Shown here: in pieces, positions 54,810-64,000 of the stretch
Numbering within the stretch: position 1 is the stretch's first letter
Layout: every line of letters starts with the position of its first letter
Origin: Omphalotus guepiniiformis
Lineage: Eukaryota; Basidiomycota; Agaricomycetes; Agaricales; Omphalotaceae
Direction of reading: 5' to 3'
Assembly (NCBI GenBank): GCA_028554645.1
Contig: JAQOOI010000075.1
Span: forward strand, 930,001-994,000
Length of the DNA stretch: 64,000 nt
The notes under the pieces: model-generated
What the model was told of the DNA's origin: nothing
Seen by the model: the letters and a program-made list of their open reading frames with translations, nothing else
Databases searched by the model: none
Made by a program: the position numbers and the translations under genes

Positions 54810-55871
54810 CTACAAGATTGTGCATGCTATAAATTTCTTTTTTCGTGTTTGTGGCAGTTCTTGAGGATATTTCTTGCGCATTTGTCGGAGGAGGTCCTCG
54901 AACACATCTGTGACGTGCCAGTTCCGCTTCGCAGATGTTTCATAGAATGCTAGGCCCCAGCGGCTTGCCAGGTTCTGAATGGTGCTGAGAGGTACCTCTC
55001 TTTCATGCGTGAGGTCTAGCTTAGTACCAACAACGACAATAGGGATCGACTGCGCACAAGAGAGTGTGTATCAGTTGGAGGTGTTTCGTCAACTAGTGCC
55101 AAAAGAAAAGATCGACTCCCCTCCTTTGATACTGTATATCTGCTTTCGTAGATGATCTACTTCTTTGAGACTCGCTTCCTGAGTAAGGCTGGAGCCATGA
55201 TTAGTATGGCTATTGATTGCACAGAGATGAGTATCTTGCCTGAAGACGAGGACAAATCCTTTGCCAGCCTAATGGTTATCATGTTAACTGATTCTGTGAA
55301 ACAATTGATATTGGACGGGTACCTTTATGTAAACTTCGTTAAGAGACGTGAATTGCTCGGCACCAGCGGTATCCAAGACTTCGAGCTAGACATGAGAAAA
55401 GCAGAGTCAGATATAGAAAGAGAACTCGGTGGTTCGGAAAAGATAGGAATGAACGGACGTGCTGTCGATGAGGGGTGATAAAGAGGATACAGGGAGTTCA
55501 GCAAGATGGAAATGAAGCTGGGAAATGAAGAGGGAGAGCCGACGCACAGATGATAATTCTCCATCTACTGACAACGTACGACGATATTCCTCTGATTGAA
55601 ATAGATATAAAATCTAGTGAAACAACACGAAAAACTGTGCTCTCACCTTCAATTGTTGGGTCATAATTCTCCACGAAAACGTCACGTATGAAACGAACTA
55701 AAGACGCAACCATCGTCAGAGCCAGTCTTTGTATATGTGCACATAGACAGCTACCTGTTAGGGCTGATTTCCCTACACCTCCAGCTGGGTGAATGAGTTG
55801 AATTAGCCGCAGCGACAGCATGATGAGGGAGCATGGTCACCTCCGAGAACAACGACATTGAATTGGCGCAT
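54810..55871 (-). CDS. Ras-family small GTPase, Rap/Rsr1-like
   Basis: Exons join to MRQFNVVVLGAGGVGKSALT (P-loop), VRFIRDVFVENYDPTIEEEY (switch I), RRTLSVDGELSSLEVLDTAG, AEQFTSLNEVYIK (switch II with catalytic Gln), AGKGFVLVFSLTQEASLKEV, SIPIVVVGTKLDLTHEREVP (TKLD for NKxD), AFYETSAKRNWHVTDVFEDL and the end KKKFIACTIL. The CTIL box predicts prenylation, preceded by a polybasic stretch, so it should sit on a membrane. Resemblance is closest to Rap/Rsr1-type GTPases that steer polarity, but subfamily is uncertain. One intron (55189-55239) needs a GC donor; the others traced are GT-AG. Its start lies 234 bp from the divergent cyclophilin gene. Confidence 0.9.
55189..55239 (-). other. 51-nt GC-AG intron in Ras-like gene
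   Basis: Donor TTCAG/GCAAGA, acceptor GCTCCAG. Joining gives GFVLVFSLTQEAS, the conserved strand; no GT donor does so in frame. Confidence 0.75.
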
Positions 55872-56105
55872 CAGTCAGATTCACTCGTAGGGCGTCGAAG
55901 AGCGAATCCAACGCTCTTGGCGATGCTTGTTGCGTAGAGGCAACACACAGAGACAAGATGAAGACCAGAAGAGAAACAATTGAGATTGAAGAGAAAAAGG
56001 AGAGATAGCTAAACACGCGGTCGTGAGAGCCGCAACAATCGTCTTTGGCGTTTGTCCCTTTTGGGGGTTATTCCGACCCTGATATCCTCTTCTTCGTCGT
56101 ATACC

Positions 56106-57336
56106 ATGGTCCGTCCTCGGGTTTTTGTGGATTTCTCGGTGGATGGAGAGCTTCTTGGAAGGTATGCTGCCAGAATTCTCGACGTGTCTCTATACTTACG
56201 AGCGCGTCTCATGCACCAGGGTCATTTTTGAATTATACAACGACATTGCACCCAAAACAAGCGAAAAGTCCTCATATTTGTCTCTTTCATCCAGCTTATA
56301 TTCTTACCAAGAGCAGCTTTCGCGCTTTATGTACAGGTGAAAAAGGTCGCACAGCGTCCGGTATCCCTTTGTACTACAAGAACAGTATTGTCCATAGGTC
56401 AATCAAAGATTTTATGATCCAAGGCGGAGGTATGCCACACTTCTCATTGAAACTTCTGTTACACACTTAGCATCAGATAGATTTCACGAAAAAGAACGGC
56501 ACCGGCGGAGAGTCTATTTACGGCGGTACTTTCGCTGATGAAAACCTCACCACCCCACTGGATAGTGAGGGCTTATTATGCATGGCGAATCGAGGACCAA
56601 ACACAAACGGCTCTCAGTTTTTCATTACTCTCAGGCCTTGTCCTCATTTGGATGGGAAACACGTCGTGTTTGGAAAGGTGATTCGAGGCTACGAAGACGT
56701 GGTGACAAAGATAATCGCCGTTCCGGTGGATGAAAAGGACCGGCCGACCTCACCCATCACTATCACTAACTGCGGCGAGCTTGAACTTCGTAGGAAGCCG
56801 CAACCAGTGGCAGGTGTGTACCGAACATCCCACTCTTTGCTGTTATTCACTTCCTGAACAGAAAAACCTACCAAACGCTCTGCGTCTGTGTCGGACTCGG
56901 CTGAGATTGAGGATAAACCAAAACGTCGATCTCGACGGTCACGCTCTCGGACGCCAGAGTCAGATGTATCAGAGGCTTCTGAGAAGCATCGTCGACGCAA
57001 GAAGTCGAAACGCAGACATGCGTCTGACAAGGCTGATCGCAAAGACACTGTTGAGAAGAAAGAGGAACGACGGTCGAGTAAAAATCCGAAGGAAGAAACA
57101 GAAGAAGAATACGATGCTAGGTTGGAGAGAGAAGAGAAGGAGAGATTAGAGGAAGCGAGGCGCAAAGAACTTGAAAAAATCAAGAAACAATACGAGAATG
57201 ATGCCCGTACAAAAGATGGTGTTAGATTCAAAGGTGAGTGTTCTCATGATTTGTGATGAAGTGCATTACTGAGCCAGCGTGCATCTTAGGTCGGGGAAGA
57301 ATGAAGTATGTCGATCCAGATGTTAACTACCGATAG
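56106..57336 (+). CDS. SR-type cyclophilin (peptidyl-prolyl isomerase)
   Basis: The cyclophilin domain comes first: [105 protein letters not shown] and [20 protein letters not shown]. Active-site Arg, Phe and Gln positions are intact, though Trp of the drug-binding loop is His (PHLDGKHV), which usually lowers cyclosporin affinity. The C-terminal half is Arg/Ser/Lys/Glu-rich ([17 protein letters not shown]) with a coiled segment ([20 protein letters not shown]) and ends [14 protein letters not shown]. The layout matches nuclear speckle-associated SR-cyclophilins linked to splicing and RNA polymerase II. Confidence 0.93.
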
Positions 57337-57484
57337 TGCTAAGTAGGGTATGGGGTACATATACCACTGACACAATATATACAATATTGTTCGCTAATGG
57401 TACCTCATACATAACCTGCGAAAACAGAGAGCATCAACTAGTTTTGTAGAGATAACAATAAATACAGCTCAAAGCATTTGATAA

Positions 57485-59478
57485 TCAGATAGTAACTTCT
57501 CCCAGCTGCTCTATCACTCCTTCAACTGTCGCCTTCGTCTCTGGTGATTCAGCAGTCTTCGTGTCTGTATTGTCTGCGTTTTTGTCTTGTGCCGAAGTTT
57601 TGTTGGCAGCAGCATTCGCAAAGCTGAAGGAGGGCCGCACGACGTTGGCGCTAGCAGTGCTTTTGGCTGACGCTGCAGATGAAGTAGTTGAGGTAGCGTT
57701 GATAGGGGGAGTCTGAGTACGGGTGATGATGGGTCGTTCAACACCAGTACGGGAGCTAGTACGGGTCATGGGTCGTTCAACGCCAGTGCGGGAACTAGTG
57801 CGGGACATCGAAAGACGTTCGCGGGTGATTTCGCGGTCCTTTTCAAGCCGTTGGGCTACTTCTTTCTCTCGACCACTTACATCAACGGGTTTGCCAATCT
57901 GATAAGGACAGAACTTGCATAAATGAGACATCCACCTACTTGGCGGCACCAAAGGGATTGGATCGTGCGGAGCTTGCAGATGTAGGCGTAGGTCCAATTT
58001 TTGGAGATGACAAAGGGCTTGGAGTATTGGATGCAGTACCCGTTCGTGGAAGTAGTTCCAATTTGCGACGTCCCATTTGGGGAGTTGGTGGTGTTGAGTT
58101 ATTGGCTATGAATCAATCGTGAAAAATGGATCAATGATATAAACCGAGAAACACTTGTACGTGAAGTGCTATTGCGACCGACAGGTCGAGGTCTGGAAGA
58201 ATTTCTCCAATCTGACTCTTCTGGAACAGGATCTCTTGGAGGGCCCATATCACCCCTTCCTCTTGCTGAACCGAATTTTCCTCCATGACTTGGCTCCTTT
58301 TCTTCTGCAGGTTTGAACTTGCTTCCCATCGTCCAGCTTTCTTCACGATCCGCCACCCCAGATGAGTCGGCCCCGAAACCTATATTCTTCCGCCTTACCG
58401 AACCTGTTGAAGTCTCAGGCTCTCCAGCCGGGCGGGGCCGCTGATTGGCGCGCCAGTCACCAGCCCCCTCAGAGACACTAGGAAGTGGTTCAGGACGTGG
58501 GCCGTCAAAGCGGCGACGAGAAGAGTCGCGTGATGGGAGGTCAGGCAGGGGTCCATCGCGACGCCAGGGACTATCGAATTTTCCATCATCAGCATTGGGC
58601 CCGAAGCCGGAACGTTCCTTGGCTGTGGACAAGTGAGCAGGCGCGACTGACTTGAGCGCGATCAAAATACTCACGCGCTTCCGCAACACTGACTCGAATA
58701 GTCCTTCCTGAGAAAGACTAGAAACATGTCATGAAGTTCGTAGAGAATGGAGAATTATTAATTGTCTTACCGAGCCGGTCTTGGAAAGTGCATCTTTCAA
58801 TCCGTCTAGATCTTCAAATTCAACATACCCAAATCCTTTCGGTTTATCATCTCTGTCCCGAATGATCTTGACAGACTTTGTCTGACATTATGGTTAGTAA
58901 GCGTACGATTCAAGAAGAGCGCGCTTACCTTGGAAGACGCGAAGAATTCCTCCAACTCTAATTCGGTTAGGTCAAAGGCTAGATTGCCAACGAACGCCGT
59001 GTACGGAGGCTGAGTGGGAAGAGGAAGATCTTCGCGAGGGGGGAGCGCAGATCGGTCAGCTGAAAGAGAATAGCGAATAAGCTGTCTCTGCAAGCACGAA
59101 AGGACAGAAACATAACGCACGCCTTGAGGACAGAAAGTCATCACCCCGACGACCATAGCGATCGTTCGACCGGCCTTGATCATCATCACTCCTCATCGCA
59201 GCTGCTCAGAGACAACTCGTCAAGACCCATCAAAGCCTGGACTGGCCAGTCAACTCACGAGCAGAGGGCAGATTGTCCATTTCATCAGCCCATGATCCCA
59301 AAGCTGAAGGTATCGGCGTGAGCGAGAATTGAGGATACGAGCAATAGGTGTAGAGGTACTTACTCGAGTCCCCGAGAAACTCATTCAGAGATATTTTCTT
59401 TCCTTTCTTCGGTGCTTTTGGAAAGAAAGATCAGAGAATGAATAAAAGAAATATAAGAGAGGAGAACGACTTGCCCAT
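57485..59478 (-). CDS. TIF3: translation initiation factor eIF4B
   Basis: RNA-binding cofactor of the eIF4A helicase. The start ATG-G splices over a GC-AG intron to give MAPKKGKKISLNEFLGD, the usual eIF4B N-terminus, then LGSWADEMDNLP. The RRM is PPYTAFVGNLAFDLTELELE (RNP2), EFFASSKTKSVKIIRDRDD, KPKGFGYVEFEDLDGL (RNP1). An Arg/Asp/Gly/Pro-rich region with repeated FGPNADDGKFDSPWRRDG-like units follows, then the conserved short motif RSNPFGAAKPVDVSGREKEV and AQRLEKDREITRERLS. A 13-residue repeat near the C-terminus is duplicated in tandem. Coding exon 1 is 4 nt. It diverges from COX10 (146 bp between starts). Confidence 0.92.
57731..57808 (-). repeat. 39-nt tandem duplication in eIF4B
   Basis: Two imperfect 39-nt copies encode SRTGVERPMTRTS-type units (MSRTSSRTGVERP / MTRTSSRTGVERP). 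Recent in-frame duplication in the Ser/Thr-rich tail. Confidence 0.8.
59415..59474 (-). other. 60-nt GC-AG intron after a 4-nt coding exon in eIF4B
   Basis: Donor ATGG/GCAAGT, acceptor CCAAAAG. Only this join makes MAPKKGKK; the neighbouring GT (AAGTCG) shifts the frame. Confidence 0.75.
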
Positions 59479-59624
59479 AGTTTGCTACTCTTATAGTCGA
59501 CAGTGACGGCGACGAGCGAAAGAAGCAGTGGAAATTTTGCAGGGAAGGGGTATTTGGCTGTATTTGGCTAGAGAACGGTAGGCGGACCGGGAGAGCAAAG
59601 CCACTATTCAAGTACTTATACTGC

Positions 59625-60812
59625 ATGGCTGCGAGGGTGAGGAGTGGTACTCTCTTCTCCTCCTTCTTCTTTCACAATGCCCAATGGCTCTCTAGTAGCT
59701 CACGGATAACAAGATCTCCTCATGGTCTTCGTCTTCTTCTTTCTCCTGCTCTCGATGTTCCTCGTTCTGCCTACAAACAGGCAGAACCCCTTACCCCAGG
59801 GCGTCTTCTCAAAGTCTACTGGCAGCTCTCAAAATCTAGTCTCACAGTTCTGAATGTGTTGACTGCAATGAGCGGAGTAGCTCTTTCTCCGTTACCATCT
59901 ACTGTGCCAGTCTTGTTTGCCACCGCTGTTGGCACCGCTCTGTGTTCCGCTTCAGCGAATACTCTCAATCAACTTCAGGAGACTCCGTTCGATGCTCAGA
60001 TGGCTCGCACTCGAATGCGTCCACTCGTTCGTAGAGCAATCACTCCTTTGCATGCCGCTACCTTTGCTTCCGTTACTGGCGTAACTGGCCCCGTTATTCT
60101 CTGGACAATGACCAATCCCACTACTGCTATTATTGGTGCAGCCACAATAGCGCTTTATGCTGGCCCATATACCTGGATGAAGAGAAAAAGCATTCTCAAT
60201 ACCTGGGTCGGGTCAGTAGTTGGGGCAGCACCACCCATCATGGGATGGACGGCTTGTGGCGGTCAACTTTTACCATCCGCTTCTCATCCCATTCATATTT
60301 TTCCTCCATCTTTCCTATCTTCCGTACCGGAGGTAGCTCTAGACCCTTCCCTTATCAATAATCCCTTGGCACCTTTTGCATTGTTCATGCTGCTATTCAG
60401 TTGGCAGTTCCCTCATTTCAACTCGCTTTCATACGTAGTTCGCGGCTCGTATGCACAAGCAGGATGTCATATGCTTTCTGTACTATCTCCGTCCAAGAAT
60501 TCCCTCGTCGCGCTTCGTCATGCTCTCAACCTGGTTCCTATATGCTCAATTCTCATTCCCCTATCTGGTCTTACGACCTGGTGGTTTGCATTGACCAGCA
60601 TTCTTCCGAACCTCGTTCTGTTGCGAGCGACCTGGACCTTCTGGCGCAAGGGGAGCGAAAAAGAGGCTAGAGCAGCCTTTCGACACAGTCTGTGGTACCT
60701 CCCTGCCATTCTTGGCTTGATGATGGTGCACAAACAGGGAGTTGATTGGCTGCAGTGGACAGGGTTGCGGGAAGAGAAAGTAGAAACAGATACTGCCCCT
60801 GAAAAATTATAA
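59625..60812 (+). CDS. COX10: protoheme IX farnesyltransferase (heme O synthase)
   Basis: Mitochondrial inner-membrane UbiA prenyltransferase that farnesylates heme B on the way to heme A of cytochrome oxidase. Intronless, 395 codons. The N-terminus MAARVRSGTLFSSFFFHN is a likely import sequence. Core motifs: YWQLSKSSLTVLNVLTAMSG, ASANTLNQLQETPFDAQMAR followed by TRMRPL (first Asp-rich loop), TNPTTAIIGAATIALYAGPY, TWMKRKSILNTWVGSVVGAA, PPIMGW, FSWQFPHFNSLSY and the C-terminal spans. Lack of introns is unusual beside its intron-rich neighbours. Heme A synthesis can be assigned with confidence from family knowledge. Confidence 0.95.
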   Translation: MAARVRSGTLFSSFFFHNAQWLSSSSRITRSPHGLRLLLSPALDVPRSAYKQAEPLTPGRLLKVYWQLSKSSLTVLNVLTAMSGVALSPLPSTVPVLFATAVGTALCSASANTLNQLQETPFDAQMARTRMRPLVRRAITPLHAATFASVTGVTGPVILWTMTNPTTAIIGAATIALYAGPYTWMKRKSILNTWVGSVVGAAPPIMGWTACGGQLLPSASHPIHIFPPSFLSSVPEVALDPSLINNPLAPFALFMLLFSWQFPHFNSLSYVVRGSYAQAGCHMLSVLSPSKNSLVALRHALNLVPICSILIPLSGLTTWWFALTSILPNLVLLRATWTFWRKGSEKEARAAFRHSLWYLPAILGLMMVHKQGVDWLQWTGLREEKVETDTAPEKL

Positions 60813-60982
60813 GTCGCCGCGGCGTGCATTACCGCTGTTGCTAACTAACCCATTCACTTTTTATACTTGTAGCACGAAAAGTAAAATGGTCCAGTTGTAT
60901 TATAGAAAATGATCCAATATTAAAAGTATCTGGATTGAAGTGTTATCGTCGAGCATGTGGTATGGTATGGCTCAAATTCCAT

Positions 60983-63939
60983 CTACATAGGCGAAGCTCG
61001 GCGCCTTCTCAGCTCTGTGTCTTCATCCTCAACGGACTGCGCTAGCACAGTTTGAGCATGGATCGGCTCCGAAAAATGTTCTCTTAGACGCTGCGCTGCT
61101 TGGCGTTGAACCTTCATAGAAAATGAGTACGCTGCCAGTGCTACGAGACCACAGAACTTACCTCTCCGCCCACTGTGCGTGAAACCTGTATCAAAGGACC
61201 GGCGAGTCCGAGCTGAATGATGAGATATCTAGATAGTGGATGAGATACGGTCGAACAGTAGATGAACTAGGACTTACGCAGCTGCAGCGGCGCATAGCAA
61301 AAACATAAAGTATATAGGATTAAACAACACCATCATGAACTCGTTCCATCCAAGCACGACAAGCACCCCATACATCCAATAAGGAATCTGGGCAATGCTA
61401 GCGACTGTACTGCGTTTGGCTTCGACGTAGTATGCATCTGCATCTCGCCTGAACTTGGCCTTCAGGTCAAGCGCTTTAGTCTCGGTGAGGATGGTGAGTG
61501 ACGAGTCATAGTCATAATCATCTGCGGGTAAGGGAAGGGAAGAGTCCGCCAGCGGAAGATTAACTGGCAACGAAGGATCCGCCGGAGCAATTGTCGAGTA
61601 GAGGGGAACAAGTTCCAGTGCCTAGTGATGTTAGAATGAGCTCAGTAACTACAGGATGAACATCATCGAACCTCGTCTTTGGCCTTTCTGAAGGCCCCAT
61701 CAATGTCATCTTCTGGCTTCCAAACCCGTGGAACGCCTTGTTCATCATATCTAAATCGTTCTTCAAAGTGGCTTCGAAGTTTTCCCAAAAATACGGCGTC
61801 AGTCATTTGGTCGTCGATTCTTGCGCGGAGAGCTTGCCAAGCCCGCCTATGAATTAAGGCCAAAGATATCGTATTCTCTTCGTCCGTGCAATTGAAGCTT
61901 GTATAGAAAAGGACGAGTCAGTAATGTCCAGACAGTCAAGCAAGCGAACCTACTTGTTGCCTTTGTGAGGTATGCGGAACGGACTTTATCTAGAGTTGCG
62001 TTGAAAGTCTTTAGCACAGTATCCCACATATCCGGCCCAGGTCTGCTTAGGGCCAGTTCTACTGGTTCCGAAATCTGCTTTCGGAAGTTTTTCTGCAAGT
62101 AGAGCATGGATGATGAAATAGTACACGAGAGTCAAGGACATGCTAACCTCGATGAGATTGACCATCTTTGTCGTTTCGTCTTTCCTACACTGATCAGCGA
62201 CACTCTGGACTTCCTCCTTCAACAGTTCGAGCTCTTCTTGCCAGCTCCATTGTCCTTCAGTGTCATCCACTACAACTTCCTTGGCACCTGATACGAAAGT
62301 ACCCTCGCATGTCGCTCTCGCTTTGGCTACAACGTCAGCAAAATTATACTCTTCGCCCTTGAGTCCGCCAAGAATCTCTTTCTTGAATGCCACAAGGCAA
62401 GTTTTATGCAGGTTTTTGAGCTGACCGAGGAAAAGAGGAGACAGCGTGGCATCGAGAGAAGTGACAAGGTCGGCACGTTTACGCTTGTAGACGCCTTGAT
62501 GATAACGGGAGGCATCACGGTCGTATCTATCAAGCGCGACCTTCCGCCAGCTTCGCATCAGTGCACCGAGGCCTTCGACGACTTTGCCTGCCTCCACAGG
62601 CCGCTTCTGTGACTTGGCCTGCTCATTAAATTCTGATAAAGCCACCGCCGAAATCTCGTCGCAGCGAAATTGAGCTAGAAGTTCTTGTTGCGTGGGCAAA
62701 TCAAGGTCTTTGTTCGTCTGAACTTGTTCCTGTTGCCAAACTTAATGAGCATCGTACTACTGACTAAACACACGAACATACCCAAATGTTCTCCATGTAA
62801 AATGCAACACCATCCGCAGGAATGCGCTTGTGATACAGTGGTTTGAATAGGTAATCCGGGTTTCCTTTATCCACGAATCTGCCCCTCAGTTTGCGAACAT
62901 CGCTTTCGAACTGTTGCGCAGCAAGGATTTTGTGCGGCAAAGCAGTGAAAACTAGGTCAAAGTAGTCGGACAATTGACGATCTTGTAACTCAGCGGGCTT
63001 TGATAGGGAATCCCAGATCTTTCCAAGGTCCGCACTGAGCGTTGCCTGGAGATTTGCAAGAGGAGTCGTGCCAATATGGTCGCGAATGACAAAAAGCAGC
63101 AGCGTTCGGCCGCTGGTTCTGCTCAGCAAACGGAACTGTTAGCCTCAATGAAGTGGAGACCAGAAGAAACCTCACCCGTCCTGAGCTTTCTTGCCGAATA
63201 AGCCCAAGTTGACTTCAAAGACGGTTTTGAGCAGACCCATGTTGGCACCTTGATACAACCCGACTTGGTGCTCCCAGAGGTTGATGATGAGTACTTCAGA
63301 TGAAGCGAGAGAGAACAGAGCTGATTTGCGCTCAAAATCCTGTTCGTGTCACTCTGTCAGACAGCACTAACAGAAGACTGTCATGTAATATGCACCTGGT
63401 CTTCTCCACGCTCTCTACCGTCGGTTCCTTCGACGTCCATGACCATAACGTTCATGTTCTCTCCTCGGCACATCCAGATACCTAATAGCTCTGTTAGAAA
63501 GCATGTAACACAAGGCATTTACTGCAAACCTTTCGTAGTCTGTTGTCGCCTAGTCTCGTCCATGACATCGAACGAGGTACCAAACAATCGGTTCAACAAA
63601 GTACCTGGTGTTTCTGTTAGACCTAGCGCGAGCACAAAAATTTGTGCCATTCAAACCCACTTTTCCCTGTTGACTGGGAGCCAAAGACGGCTACAATATT
63701 GTAATTAAAACCTGCATCCTGAAGGCCCCATCTCTCGAGTTGGGGAGACAGCTCTTGTCTACCGAGATGTCAAATACTGTTCTTTTAAAACTGGAGAAGA
63801 CTGACGTGAATTTCTTCTCGTCGTTGATGATTTGAATCCTTTCCGAAATGGCTGATATGCCATTCGGGGCATGGCCATTGCTCGTAGGTCGCGATCCTGC
63901 CAGCGCGTCCGACATTATTGCTGAACTGGAAGAGTCCAT
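60983..63939 (-). CDS. SEY1: Sey1/atlastin-type ER membrane fusion GTPase
   Basis: Dynamin-like GTPase that fuses ER tubules at three-way junctions. The start at 63939 gives [15 protein letters not shown]; an ATG nine codons on (63915) is equally possible. Motifs: [20 protein letters not shown] (P-loop), [20 protein letters not shown] (switch), [20 protein letters not shown] and [55 protein letters not shown] (RD motif). A long helical bundle follows ([40 protein letters not shown]). Near the C-terminus is the membrane hairpin ([40 protein letters not shown]), then an amphipathic tail ending RRRRASPM. Full length; only its promoter runs off the window. Confidence 0.95.
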
Positions 63940-64000
63940 GAAGGTCGAAAGACGAAATCAAGGATGTTGGTGATAGAAAAGAGAAGTACAGTAAACAAAA

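Overview
The window is nuclear DNA of a filamentous basidiomycete, most likely an Agaricomycete; I cannot name the genus from sequence alone. The grounds are about 30 dense, intron-rich genes whose introns are mostly 45-100 nt with GT-AG ends, pyrimidine-rich 5' leaders, tightly spaced divergent gene pairs, and family members typical of fungi (Zn2Cys6 regulator, class III GH18 chitinase, SEY1, NPR3, PHO84). I saw no rRNA, tRNA, CRISPR array, transposon or phage-like block. Exon joins below were traced by eye from reading frames and family motifs.

Layout. 0-7.8 kb: a partial PPR-like gene, proteasome subunit RPN7, a CobW/COG0523 metal-chaperone GTPase, a J-domain protein, eIF1A and an ETFRF1/LYRM5-type LYR protein. 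8-18 kb: a PHO84-type phosphate transporter, a VTT/TMEM41-type membrane protein and an ARID protein of the SWI1 type. 18-30 kb: a YJU2/CCDC130 splicing factor, an inositol-polyphosphate 5-phosphatase, an extended SDR/epimerase, an SRA-domain protein, a low-complexity protein and an alpha/beta hydrolase. 30-41 kb: NPR3 (TORC1 control), a Zn2Cys6 factor, a dienelactone hydrolase and a secreted chitinase. 42-47.4 kb: PITHD1-like, UBX-domain, UBA4 and APC10 genes in a row, all tied to ubiquitin, ubiquitin-like or proteasome biology. 47.7-64 kb: a DDT/WHIM/PHD chromatin protein, the DEAD-box helicase DBP2, a Ras/Rap-like GTPase, an SR-type cyclophilin, eIF4B, COX10 and SEY1.

Most genes are ordinary single-copy housekeeping genes, and I found no convincing new multi-gene system. 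The unusual signal is in gene structure. Five introns need GC rather than GT donors. Several introns are multiples of three with no stop, so retention would give an intact longer protein; one sits inside a zinc-cluster DNA-binding domain. In four genes (RPN7, J-protein, ETFRF1-like, UBA4) the join that restores the family sequence is not a GT-AG splice and falls on a short direct repeat. DBP2 carries a 629-nt intron where a long autoregulatory intron is known in yeasts, and its promoter side holds a hexanucleotide repeat followed by two perfect hairpins.

Genes often start head to head: UBA4/APC10 (53 bp between start codons), hydrolase/NPR3 (112 bp), RPN7/COG0523 (142 bp) and eIF4B/COX10 (146 bp), suggesting shared promoters.
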